Below the pieces are notes generated by a model. It did not search any database. It saw nothing but the letters and a program-made list of their open reading frames with translations, and was not told the origin of the DNA. Below are positions 42,367 through 49,810 of a DNA stretch of 64,000 nt, piece after piece. The DNA comes from Gemmatimonadota bacterium. GTDB taxonomy: Bacteria > Gemmatimonadota > Gemmatimonadetes > Gemmatimonadales > Gemmatimonadaceae. Position 1 is the first letter of the stretch. The number at the start of each line of letters is the position of its first letter. The translations under genes were made by a program, and so were the position numbers. The DNA lies in NCBI GenBank assembly GCA_027307165.1, contig DAHUXM010000003.1, positions 1 to 64,000 of the forward strand, written 5' to 3'.

Positions 42367-42867
42367 TCAAACTGGTCGTGACGGGGTCGACGTCGCCTCT
42401 CTCCCGCTTATCTCATTGATGTGGATGCGAAACAGGACGTTCCGGAAAGCCACCCGATCATGTTCGGTCCACGTGTCCGGCGCTAATTGGCGCAGCAGTT
42501 CAAGTGCCTTGATATATGCGAGTGCATCCGGTCCCGACAGATCGGCCGGAATGATCTCGAACTCACCCTTTATGACCACGCTGCGCCAGTCGAACTGGCC
42601 GGCGACCTCGTCTACCTCGAATGCGACCCAGTGGTGATGGGTCAGTATGGCGAGCTTGGTGCCGTGGGAAGTGCGACCGTATAGCCATCCATGCGTGTAG
42701 ACGTAACTGATGGGCTCGATGTCCACGCTGTCATGCAACGTAAACGCCAGGCGTCCGACGTGATTGCGCTCCAGCAGGGCCTCTGCTTCGTGATGGGCGA
42801 GCTGTCGAAATACCGGCGGACTGGAGGGCCCCGTCGTTCTTGCCTGTTCTTTGTTCGCGCTTGCCAT
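42367..42867 (-). CDS. Pyridoxamine 5'-phosphate oxidase-fold (FMN-binding) protein
   Basis: The 166-aa protein starts at an ATG with GGAGG seven nucleotides upstream. It shows the split-barrel flavin fold of the nitroimidazole-resistance/PNPOx-like family: LERNHVGRLAFTLHDSVDIEPISYVYTHGWLYGRTSHGTKLAIL, then VAFEVDEVAGQFDWRSVVIKGEFE. Such proteins bind FMN or F420 and reduce small organics or act in redox defence. It is divergent from a universal stress protein gene, as in several dormancy regulons. Confidence 0.88.
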   Translation of the reverse strand: MASANKEQARTTGPSSPPVFRQLAHHEAEALLERNHVGRLAFTLHDSVDIEPISYVYTHGWLYGRTSHGTKLAILTHHHWVAFEVDEVAGQFDWRSVVIKGEFEIIPADLSGPDALAYIKALELLRQLAPDTWTEHDRVAFRNVLFRIHINEISGREATSTPSRPV

Positions 42868-42940
42868 TTCGGGCCTCCGCTTCTGCGGCGTAATCGAGGT
42901 ACAGCAAAACCTAGCGGTTCTGCGGATGGCCTCGCTGTCG

Positions 42941-42954
42941 GATACGTCCGTATC
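42941..42954. promoter_or_regulatory. GATACG-TC-CGTATC palindrome between PNPOx and Usp genes
   Basis: A perfect 6-bp inverted repeat with a 2-nt spacer lies in the 248-nt divergent region, 74 nt upstream of the PNPOx start. It could be the site of the NarL-type regulator encoded 2 kb away; this is only a position-based guess. Confidence 0.35.
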
Positions 42955-43115
42955 TGATGACGGGGAAAAGCCGACATGCCTGTCCGTAAGAGCGGTGGCG
43001 CAGTGGCGTGAGGTCCTTACACGAATTGCATTGATTTCCCGACATGACGTTCCTGTGCGCGAGATAGTATGTCCTTGTATCATTCTGCCGCTTTCCCCCT
43101 TTGCTACGTCCTGCA

Positions 43116-44060
43116 ATGGAATCCCAGACCAGAGAGCTTTCCGGGTCGCCGGTTTCTGACATCGGCGAGGGACCGATTCTTGTCGCAACCGACGGAAATC
43201 CGCACGCGGACACCGCACTGATCGCGGCTGCATTCATAGCTGGCCGTGTCGGTGGAAATGTGGAGGTATTCTCGATCGTGGAGCATGCGCCACTGGCATG
43301 TCGCGAGTGCGACAATGCAACCGGCGCATCTCACGTTCATCGTGAACGACGCCAGCAAGGTCGCGTGCAGGAAGAGATTGCCGAGGAACGGGACGCGCGC
43401 TGCGCAATGATCGAGGCGCAGGTGGCTCTCACGGTCGGCGAGGCGGCAAACTGGCCAATCACGGTGTACGATGGGCCGCTCGACCAGACCACCTGGAATC
43501 TCGTGACGCGAAGTCATGCACAATTGATGGTCATCGGACAGCGACGCCAGCGGAGTCTCGATCTGCAGGCCGAAGAGGAGCGCGCGACCGAGGCACTGAT
43601 GCAGTGCGCAGTCCCGATCTACATCGCGGCGCCAACACTTCGCGGAATTGCCCGTCGCGTCGTGGTCGCGATCGACTTCAGCGCCGCGAGCATTCACGCT
43701 GCACACATCGTCAGATGTCTCAGCGCGCGCGACGCGCGTATGTACCTGATCCATGTAGTTCCGTATGCGTCTGCACAGGAGCTGGAAGAGCGGCGACGCC
43801 AGTTGCTGAATGTCGAACAGTCCCTTGGTGACGAGTCCGGGGTCTCCGTCGAGTCGATCATGCTGCTGGGTGACGCCGCGCGGGAGACGCTCAGCTTTGC
43901 TGAAGGCATTCAGGCGGACGTCATTGCCTGTGGCGCGTCCGGCCGGCGTGCCATCTCACCGGCGGATACTTCGCCGCCAGAGGGCGATGACGTTACACGG
44001 GACCTCATCCGCCATGCGTCGTGTTCGATGCTGATCGCCCCAGCCCCCACTCGTTCGTAA
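43116..44060 (+). CDS. Universal stress protein, two UspA domains
   Basis: The 314-aa protein has two UspA folds. The first begins ILVATDGNPHADTALIAAA; the second begins VVVAIDFSAASIHAAHIVRCL at about residue 185 and ends in DVIACGASGRRAISP. The first domain has an extra charged helical insert (residues 60-100) with a Cys-x3-Cys-like pair (LACRECDN). The ATP-binding G-x2-G motif is incomplete, so ATP binding is uncertain. The gene has no clear Shine-Dalgarno; the ATG at 43116 is preferred over a TTG at 43101. Confidence 0.85.
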   Translation: MESQTRELSGSPVSDIGEGPILVATDGNPHADTALIAAAFIAGRVGGNVEVFSIVEHAPLACRECDNATGASHVHRERRQQGRVQEEIAEERDARCAMIEAQVALTVGEAANWPITVYDGPLDQTTWNLVTRSHAQLMVIGQRRQRSLDLQAEEERATEALMQCAVPIYIAAPTLRGIARRVVVAIDFSAASIHAAHIVRCLSARDARMYLIHVVPYASAQELEERRRQLLNVEQSLGDESGVSVESIMLLGDAARETLSFAEGIQADVIACGASGRRAISPADTSPPEGDDVTRDLIRHASCSMLIAPAPTRS

Positions 44061-44080
44061 ACTCAAACACTCGCAAAGCC

Positions 44081-44773
44081 ATGTACACCAGATGCGCAAA
44101 GCGACCCGCCCTGCCCGCTGCCAGGAACGTCGCCCAGAGCGTTCCATCGTCGATTAAGCACATTGTCGTTATGTGTGACGGAACGCCGTCTGGTGACGGG
44201 GCAGTGCGGCTTGCCGACGCGATTTCGCAGAGTACTGGTGCCGACGTTCGCGCTGTCACGTGGCTTCCCGATGGGTATGCGCTCGATGGGGAGGCGCCGA
44301 TCGAAAAATTTCTTGCTTCGGTTACGCGGCAGCTCTACAGGATCACGACAATGACTGGATTCTGGAGGCTCGAGTTGCTGGCGGGGCACGTCGAGCCTCA
44401 GCTCGGCCAGCTGTGCTCGAAAGACGCGGCACAGCTCCTCATTGTTCCCGGCTCCAGGAGCGTGGGGAATCCGGGATATCGGTGGACTCCGATAGCGGGA
44501 ATTCCTGTGGTCTGTGTGGTTCAGGACATCGAAAGCTGCGGCGAGCAGGCGACACTCCATGCACGCCCCGACGCCCGAAGCCAACTCGATGCCCAGGCTG
44601 CTGCGGCGATCGTCACCGCTGCTCACACGGTGCGCGCCGTGGCTCGCAGATCTCGCGAAGAAATTGCGAAACCATCATGTCCATATGTGCATGTCCAAAC
44701 CGAGCCCGCGGCGTCGAGCTATTTGGTCGACGCCCACTCCTCGTCGAACAGCTTGAGCTTGACCGCGAGTTGA
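44081..44773 (+). CDS. Divergent UspA-like protein
   Basis: The 230-aa protein contains one UspA-like fold (KHIVVMCDGTPSGDGAVRLADAISQSTGADVRAVTWLPDG, later AQLLIVPGSRSVG and PVVCVVQDIES) followed by a poorly conserved Ala- and Ser-rich tail. It follows the previous Usp gene by 20 nt. Its last 55 nt overlap the 3' end of the convergent response-regulator gene, and the tail has low-complexity character, so the true C-terminus may have drifted. The stress-protein assignment is moderately secure. Confidence 0.65.
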   Translation: MYTRCAKRPALPAARNVAQSVPSSIKHIVVMCDGTPSGDGAVRLADAISQSTGADVRAVTWLPDGYALDGEAPIEKFLASVTRQLYRITTMTGFWRLELLAGHVEPQLGQLCSKDAAQLLIVPGSRSVGNPGYRWTPIAGIPVVCVVQDIESCGEQATLHARPDARSQLDAQAAAAIVTAAHTVRAVARRSREEIAKPSCPYVHVQTEPAASSYLVDAHSSSNSLSLTAS

Positions 44774-45396
44774 ATGTATTCCGCGCGGTGCGACACGCCG
44801 ATCTTCTCCTGAATCCGTTGCTTGTACGTCTCGACCGTCTTGGCGCTGATGTTCAGCTTCTGCCCGATTTCCGGGCCGGAGTATCCGCGCGCGACGTGCC
44901 GAAATACGAGGCCCTCGCGCTCGCTGAGCGTCGCAAACCGTTCGCGGTCGGCATGGCGCGGCTCCTTGTGTACGAGTTGCTGGACAACCATGCGTGCAGC
45001 AGTCGGTCGCAGATAGACATCGCCATACGCAACCGCCCGAATGGCATCGACCAGATCACGGTCCGCCGCGGTCTTGACGAGATAGCCCGAGGCACCGGCG
45101 TGCAGCGCTGGTGACAGGTGTTCGGCCTCCTCATGCATGGTGAGGATGAGGACTCTGGTGGGGCTCAGCCGGCTGACGATTTCCCTGGTCGCTTCCGTAC
45201 CGTCGCCGCCAGCCATATCGAGGTCCATCACGACGACATGGGGATGAAACCGCTCCACCAGACTTACCGCTTCGCGCCCGTGCTTTGCCTCGGCAACCAC
45301 TTCGATGTCGGCAGCCTTGCTGAGGATGGTTTTCAATCCAGTGCGCACAACTGAATGATCGTCGGCCAGCACCACTCGAATGACGTCGAGCGTCAT
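44719..45396 (-). CDS. NarL/FixJ-type response regulator
   Basis: The 225-aa protein starts at an ATG at 45396 with GAGG upstream; longer readings lack support. It has a receiver (VVLADDHSVVRTGL, acceptor Asp in VVMDLDMAGGDG near residue 57, Lys in LVKTAADRD) and a LuxR-type helix-turn-helix (LSEREGLVFRHVARGYSGPEIGQKLNISAKTVETYKQRIQEKIG). It lies back to back with the GAF-PAS kinase gene across about 130 nt, the natural partner. It likely controls the surrounding Usp, ATPase and oxidase genes. Confidence 0.93.
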   Translation of the reverse strand: MTLDVIRVVLADDHSVVRTGLKTILSKAADIEVVAEAKHGREAVSLVERFHPHVVVMDLDMAGGDGTEATREIVSRLSPTRVLILTMHEEAEHLSPALHAGASGYLVKTAADRDLVDAIRAVAYGDVYLRPTAARMVVQQLVHKEPRHADRERFATLSEREGLVFRHVARGYSGPEIGQKLNISAKTVETYKQRIQEKIGVSHRAEYIQLAVKLKLFDEEWASTK

Positions 45397-45525
45397 GGTC
45401 TCGCACCTCTTCTGAAGAATATCACCCCCAGAACATATGCCCCGATCGGCGCAGCCGTGTCCAGTATTTGGATGACAGCGGTCCCAATCCCGAATCCCTG
45501 ACTGGACTTGGCATACATTTATTCC

Positions 45526-47580
45526 ATGGCATCGGCTACGAGGAATTTCGTACTGGATGCATTCCGCGCCTTGTTCGGGGACCCCGAGCGATACGCGCTC
45601 ATTCTGACGTCGGACCATGAGGTCCTGGAGGGTACGGCAGCAGGGCGTCGGCTCTTCGGGCTCCCCCCGGAGGGGGTCGTCTCTGCGCGCGGGATTCTCC
45701 CTGCGGCCGTCGCCAACGCGATCGACGAAGCCTTCCGGGGGCGGGTGACGGAGCTTGACCTCGCGGCAGAAACGCGTGACGGAAGGGGCGCCTTTGAAGT
45801 AGTCGTACAGCCCGCCGGCGCACTTGCGGAGACCGGGTCCGTCCTCCTCCTGGCGGTCGCCACCGATGGCCGGCGTACGCACGACGGGCAGGAAGGCGAG
45901 TTGCTGGCGCGGATCGCGCTCGCGGTGTCCAAGACCGACAGCGTCACGTTCGCGGTCGAGGAGACGCTGCGGAATATCTGTCAGGCGACGGGATGGCCGC
46001 TTGGCGAAGCATGGGTTCCGCAAAATTCGGAAGGCGGCGCGACGCCAGCGCTCATGTATTGCGGTAGCTGGACGAGCGAAAAGGGTTGGCTCGAGACGTT
46101 TACGACCCAGGCGACCGGGCTTCGGTTCAACCGCGGGGAGGGAGTTCCGGGGGCGGCGTGGGCTTCGGGGCGCCCGGTCTGGGTCGGAGACCTGGCGACG
46201 TCGCGCATCTTCACACGCGGTGCCCTGGCTGCCATTTCACGCCTCAAGGCGGCGGTGGCCATCCCGCTGATGTACGCCGACGATGATTTTGTCGGCGTCC
46301 TTCAGTTCTACATGCGCGACGTGCCCGCCAACAACGATGAGCTGGTGAAGCGCGCATCTGCGGTCGCAACTCCGCTCGCTCAGTTGCTCCGTCGGAAGCA
46401 AAGCGAAGAAGCGCATCGCCTGGCGGAGGCGAGGTTCATCGGGATGGTCTCGATGGCATCGGACGCAATCGTCTCGATCGACAGCGCACGCCGAATTACG
46501 CTCTTCAATTGGGGCGCCGAGCGGATCTTCGGGTACAGCTCGACCGAAGCCATCGGACAGTTGATGGACATGCTGTTGCCGGAAGAAGTACGAAGCCGAC
46601 ACGCCGCGCACATCGCGGCATTCGCGGCGTCATCCGACACGACCCGACGTATGGGAGAGCGCAGTCACATCGTAGGGCGGCGCAAGAACGGCGAGCTGTT
46701 TCCCGCGGAAGCGTCGATCTCGCGATTCCTGGTCGGCCGCGAATGGGGATATACTGCGATCCTGCGCGACGTGAGCGAACGGGTTCGGAGAGAAGAAGAG
46801 CTCCAGGTGCTTGCCGAGCGCATGCGGAAAGCTGCCGGCGCGCGCGATGAAGTCATGGCGCTCGTCTCGCACGATCTTCGCAATCCGCTGAGCACGATGT
46901 CGATGTGTCTGTCGGCACTGCACGACGAACCGCCGCCGACGCCGGACATGGCCCATGGCCTCGTGATGCTTGCGGAAGAGGCGGCGTTGTTGATGTCGCG
47001 GATGATTCAGGATTTGCTCGACATCGCAAGCATCGATGCGGGACAGTTGTCCATCGAGCGTACGGAGCAGGCTGTCGGCCCAACGCTCGAGCAGGCGGTG
47101 GAGATGCATCGGCCCATTGCGGGCGAACAGGAAATCGCGCTCGTCATGGATCTTCCGCCTGGACTGGAAGAACACATGTTGATGATCGATCGCGAGCGTA
47201 TCGTGCAGGCGCTCTCGAATCTGATTGGCAATGGCTGCAAGTTCACGCGCGCTGGTGGTAGCGTGACAGTCAGCGCAGTCGCGCTTGCGGATGCAGTGCA
47301 GGTCACCGTGCGAGACACGGGACGCGGGATTCCGGTCGACGCGATTCCACACGTCTTCGACCGCTTCTGGCATGCGCGGCGCGGCGCAGCCCAGCGATCG
47401 ACCGGGTTGGGACTCGCGATCGTGCGGGGGATCATCGAAGCGCACGGCGGCCGGATCTGGGTCGAGAGCACGCTAGGAGAGGGAAGCGCCTTTCACTTCA
47501 CGCTGCCATCCCTCGCGGTGTCAGACAATGGACTACATCGTGCGGGTCAAGTCCCGCACGAAGATCAGGTGACGCGCTGA
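45526..47580 (+). CDS. Cytoplasmic sensor histidine kinase, PAS-GAF-PAS-HisKA-HATPase
   Basis: The 684-aa protein starts at the ATG at 45526 and has no membrane segments. A PAS-like N-domain (about 20-110) is followed by a GAF domain at about 130-290 (NICQATGWPLGEAWVP, GVPGAAWASGRPVWVGDL, AVAIPLMYADDDFVGVLQFY). A PAS domain follows at about 305-425 (DAIVSIDSARRITLFNWGAERIFGYSSTEAIG), then HisKA (ALVSHDLRNPLSTMSM) and HATPase (DTGRGIP, STGLGLAIVRGI). The GAF domain lacks an obvious heme His that I can assign. The soluble GAF-based layout recalls DosS/DosT sensors of redox state. Confidence 0.9.
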   Translation: MASATRNFVLDAFRALFGDPERYALILTSDHEVLEGTAAGRRLFGLPPEGVVSARGILPAAVANAIDEAFRGRVTELDLAAETRDGRGAFEVVVQPAGALAETGSVLLLAVATDGRRTHDGQEGELLARIALAVSKTDSVTFAVEETLRNICQATGWPLGEAWVPQNSEGGATPALMYCGSWTSEKGWLETFTTQATGLRFNRGEGVPGAAWASGRPVWVGDLATSRIFTRGALAAISRLKAAVAIPLMYADDDFVGVLQFYMRDVPANNDELVKRASAVATPLAQLLRRKQSEEAHRLAEARFIGMVSMASDAIVSIDSARRITLFNWGAERIFGYSSTEAIGQLMDMLLPEEVRSRHAAHIAAFAASSDTTRRMGERSHIVGRRKNGELFPAEASISRFLVGREWGYTAILRDVSERVRREEELQVLAERMRKAAGARDEVMALVSHDLRNPLSTMSMCLSALHDEPPPTPDMAHGLVMLAEEAALLMSRMIQDLLDIASIDAGQLSIERTEQAVGPTLEQAVEMHRPIAGEQEIALVMDLPPGLEEHMLMIDRERIVQALSNLIGNGCKFTRAGGSVTVSAVALADAVQVTVRDTGRGIPVDAIPHVFDRFWHARRGAAQRSTGLGLAIVRGIIEAHGGRIWVESTLGEGSAFHFTLPSLAVSDNGLHRAGQVPHEDQVTR

Positions 47581-47638
47581 CATCCCAGGCGGTGCGACGG
47601 GCGTATGATGAGGTAACTCATCTCGTCCGGAGCAACTC

Positions 47639-48601
47639 ATGGCACCACTCTCCTCGCCCCAGACGGCGCGCCGGGCCGCGGGTTCGGAGCTGCGCGCAAC
47701 GCAATTGTCGCCCATCTTTCCGGCGGTCGTTGCAGTAACGGCTGATACCGCGGCGAGCGCGGCGATCTACATCACGCATGCACTCGCTCAGGAGTGCGGC
47801 GCAATACCGACGGTCCTGCGTGTCGTACAGGATGATATCACAGCAGGCGCAGCCGCAACCGGGACGATGGTTGGTGTTCCGGAGGCTGCACTCGATCCCG
47901 CCTATCGCACTTCCCAGCTGACTGCGCTCGAGGATCAGGTACAACGAATCCTTGGCACGCTTCCGAGCTGGCAATACGACGTCGAGATCGGGGTGACCGT
48001 ACCTACAATCGTGCGGCGGGCTCATGATCTCCGTGCCGAGATCGTGATTCTGGGATTGCCGGACCACAACTTCTTCCGGCGCGCATTTGTGCGGGATACC
48101 GTGCAGGGGATCGTCGAACACACCCAGGCGGCAGTATTTGCAGTTCGTCCGGAGCTGGTACATCGCCCCGAATCGATTCTGGTGGCGCTCGATTTTGGCA
48201 TCGGGAGCCTGCGAGCTGCGCATCTGGCGTGTCAGCTCGTGGTACCAGGCGGCCGCGTCATTCTCGTGTATGTCCAGCCGGATCTTCCACCGGCCAGCAG
48301 CGCGGACGCGAGCGCAGGTGCGACCGCGGCCAATGACAGCGGTGATGGTGCTTCGGCGCTCGAAACGGCGATTACGTTGTTGATCGACGAGCTGACGTCG
48401 CAGAAAGCGGTCAGCATCACTTCCATCATCGAGCACGGTGGCTCGATCGAGGGTGTCAAGCAGGCCGCGGTGCGCATGCGACCCGACGTCATCGCGCTGG
48501 GAGCCCGGCATCACTCCGCCGTCGATTGGTTCTTCGGCGACAGTGTCTCGGCGGACCTCCTGAACGACCGTCGATGGTCACTACTGATGGTCCCCGAATA
48601 G
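47639..48601 (+). CDS. Universal stress protein, two UspA domains
   Basis: The 320-aa protein has two UspA folds: residues about 28-175 (VAVTADTAASAAIYITHALAQ, ending EIVILGLPDHNFFRRAFVRDTVQ) and about 180-320 (ESILVALDFGIGSLRAAHLACQLV, ending VIALGARHHSAVDWFFGDSVS). The second domain has an Ala/Ser/Asp-rich insert. It follows the kinase gene by 58 nt in the same direction and probably belongs to its regulon. ATP-binding capacity cannot be decided by eye. Confidence 0.87.
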   Translation: MAPLSSPQTARRAAGSELRATQLSPIFPAVVAVTADTAASAAIYITHALAQECGAIPTVLRVVQDDITAGAAATGTMVGVPEAALDPAYRTSQLTALEDQVQRILGTLPSWQYDVEIGVTVPTIVRRAHDLRAEIVILGLPDHNFFRRAFVRDTVQGIVEHTQAAVFAVRPELVHRPESILVALDFGIGSLRAAHLACQLVVPGGRVILVYVQPDLPPASSADASAGATAANDSGDGASALETAITLLIDELTSQKAVSITSIIEHGGSIEGVKQAAVRMRPDVIALGARHHSAVDWFFGDSVSADLLNDRRWSLLMVPE

Positions 48602-48629
48602 TGCGGCGCCGTGCACGCACGGGAGAGCC

Positions 48630-48869
48630 GTGCCAATGGTGATCATTCATCCGACGCGCACGCCGGAGAAGTGCGTCCTGCATGAGGGCCCGCACGCGCG
48701 CTCGTGGACGCAATCACGCGACATGACAGGCGACACGACTCCGCGACATGACATGCCCGAGCTGCGAATGGCTGTGTCTGTGCCGGGCAGCGCATCGAGC
48801 GTATCGATACAGCTGGCGCATGAGGCACGTTGGTCCACGGTGGTAGTTCCGGCACACAGCGATGTCTGA
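48630..48869 (+). CDS. Small hypothetical protein between two Usp genes
   Basis: This 79-aa frame starts at a GTG at 48630 (or an ATG at 48636 at better spacing) behind GGGAGAG, and its stop overlaps the start of the next Usp gene by 8 nt. It is His- and Arg-rich in the first half and has a short beta-like tail (RMAVSVPGSASSVSIQLAHEARWSTVVVPAH). No family is recognised. The ribosome-binding site and coupling support it; composition alone does not. Confidence 0.4.
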   Translation: MPMVIIHPTRTPEKCVLHEGPHARSWTQSRDMTGDTTPRHDMPELRMAVSVPGSASSVSIQLAHEARWSTVVVPAHSDV

Positions 48870-49788
48870 ACCAGCACACGATGGCACCATGAAGCTGCTG
48901 CTCGCGATCACCAATGATGACCTTGCGCCTGCCGCGACCGCTGTCGCGGCCGCGCTTCAGCGCGAGCGCAACGCGCGTCCATCGGTCGTCTATGTCATCG
49001 AGATAGGACCGTCCGTACCGAAAGCGGCGATGCTGGTCGGGCAACTCGAAGACCCGCAGGCGCTCGCGAGAGAAGCTGTCGGAATGCGCCCCGTGCTCCA
49101 CATCGAACACGGTGCGGCTGCGAGTTGGCCATTCGAGATCGCGGTTGGATCGGTCGCGCAGGAGGTCGTGGAAGCGGCGCAGAGGGAAGAGGTCGATCTG
49201 ATCGTGATGGGATTGAGCCGGCACACCACCGTTGGACGGGCCATCGGGAACGACACCGTGCGGGAAGTGATGACGATAGGCGGTGTTCCAGTTCTCGCCG
49301 TTCGCCCTGGGCTGACGGCGCTGCCCAAACGCGTGGTGATTGCTGTCGACTTCAGTCGGGCAAGCGTTCGCGCGGCACAGATCGTACGCAGGTTGGTCGA
49401 CGACAACTGCAGCGTTCATCTCCTGTTCGTCGAATCTGATTCTCCGCGCGAGACCACAGAGAGCGCTGAGGGATTGCAGCTGATTCGGAGCCGCGGCGTG
49501 GACGATGCCTTCGCGGAGCTGATCCGCACGCTCGATGCACCGCCGGGAATGATGATCGAAGCCAACGTGCGACAGGGCAGGCCGGTCGCGGAGATCACGC
49601 GCTTCTGCGAGGAGATCGCCCCGGATCTGGTCGCGGTCGGGAGCCAGCACCACCGCTTTCTCGATCGCTTGCTGCTGGGGAGCGTGGGGAAGGCGATCGC
49701 GGGCGATGGCAGATGGTCCGTACTGGTAACACCTCCCGGTATGATCGAGCATACACCACCGGTAGAAGTATCGGCAGCTCGGCGGTGA
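48862..49788 (+). CDS. Universal stress protein, two UspA domains
   Basis: The 308-aa protein has two UspA folds, the first starting KLLLAITNDDLAPAATAVAAAL and ending DLIVMGLSRHTTVGRAIGNDTVREVM. The second begins RVVIAVDFSRASVRAAQIVRRL near residue 155 and ends DLVAVGSQHHRFLDRLLLGSVGKAI, where the G-x2-G-x9-G-like pattern is better kept than in the neighbours. It is the third two-domain Usp in the block and lies 22 nt before the P-type ATPase gene, so the two are co-transcribed. Confidence 0.88.
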   Translation: MSEPAHDGTMKLLLAITNDDLAPAATAVAAALQRERNARPSVVYVIEIGPSVPKAAMLVGQLEDPQALAREAVGMRPVLHIEHGAAASWPFEIAVGSVAQEVVEAAQREEVDLIVMGLSRHTTVGRAIGNDTVREVMTIGGVPVLAVRPGLTALPKRVVIAVDFSRASVRAAQIVRRLVDDNCSVHLLFVESDSPRETTESAEGLQLIRSRGVDDAFAELIRTLDAPPGMMIEANVRQGRPVAEITRFCEEIAPDLVAVGSQHHRFLDRLLLGSVGKAIAGDGRWSVLVTPPGMIEHTPPVEVSAARR

Positions 49789-49810
49789 CTCATGTGCGCC
49801 TGGCTCATGA

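Noticed and set aside
45397-46023. N-terminal extension of the NarL-type regulator
   Set aside because: It would overlap the 5' part of the divergent kinase gene; the receiver starts at the ATG at 45396.
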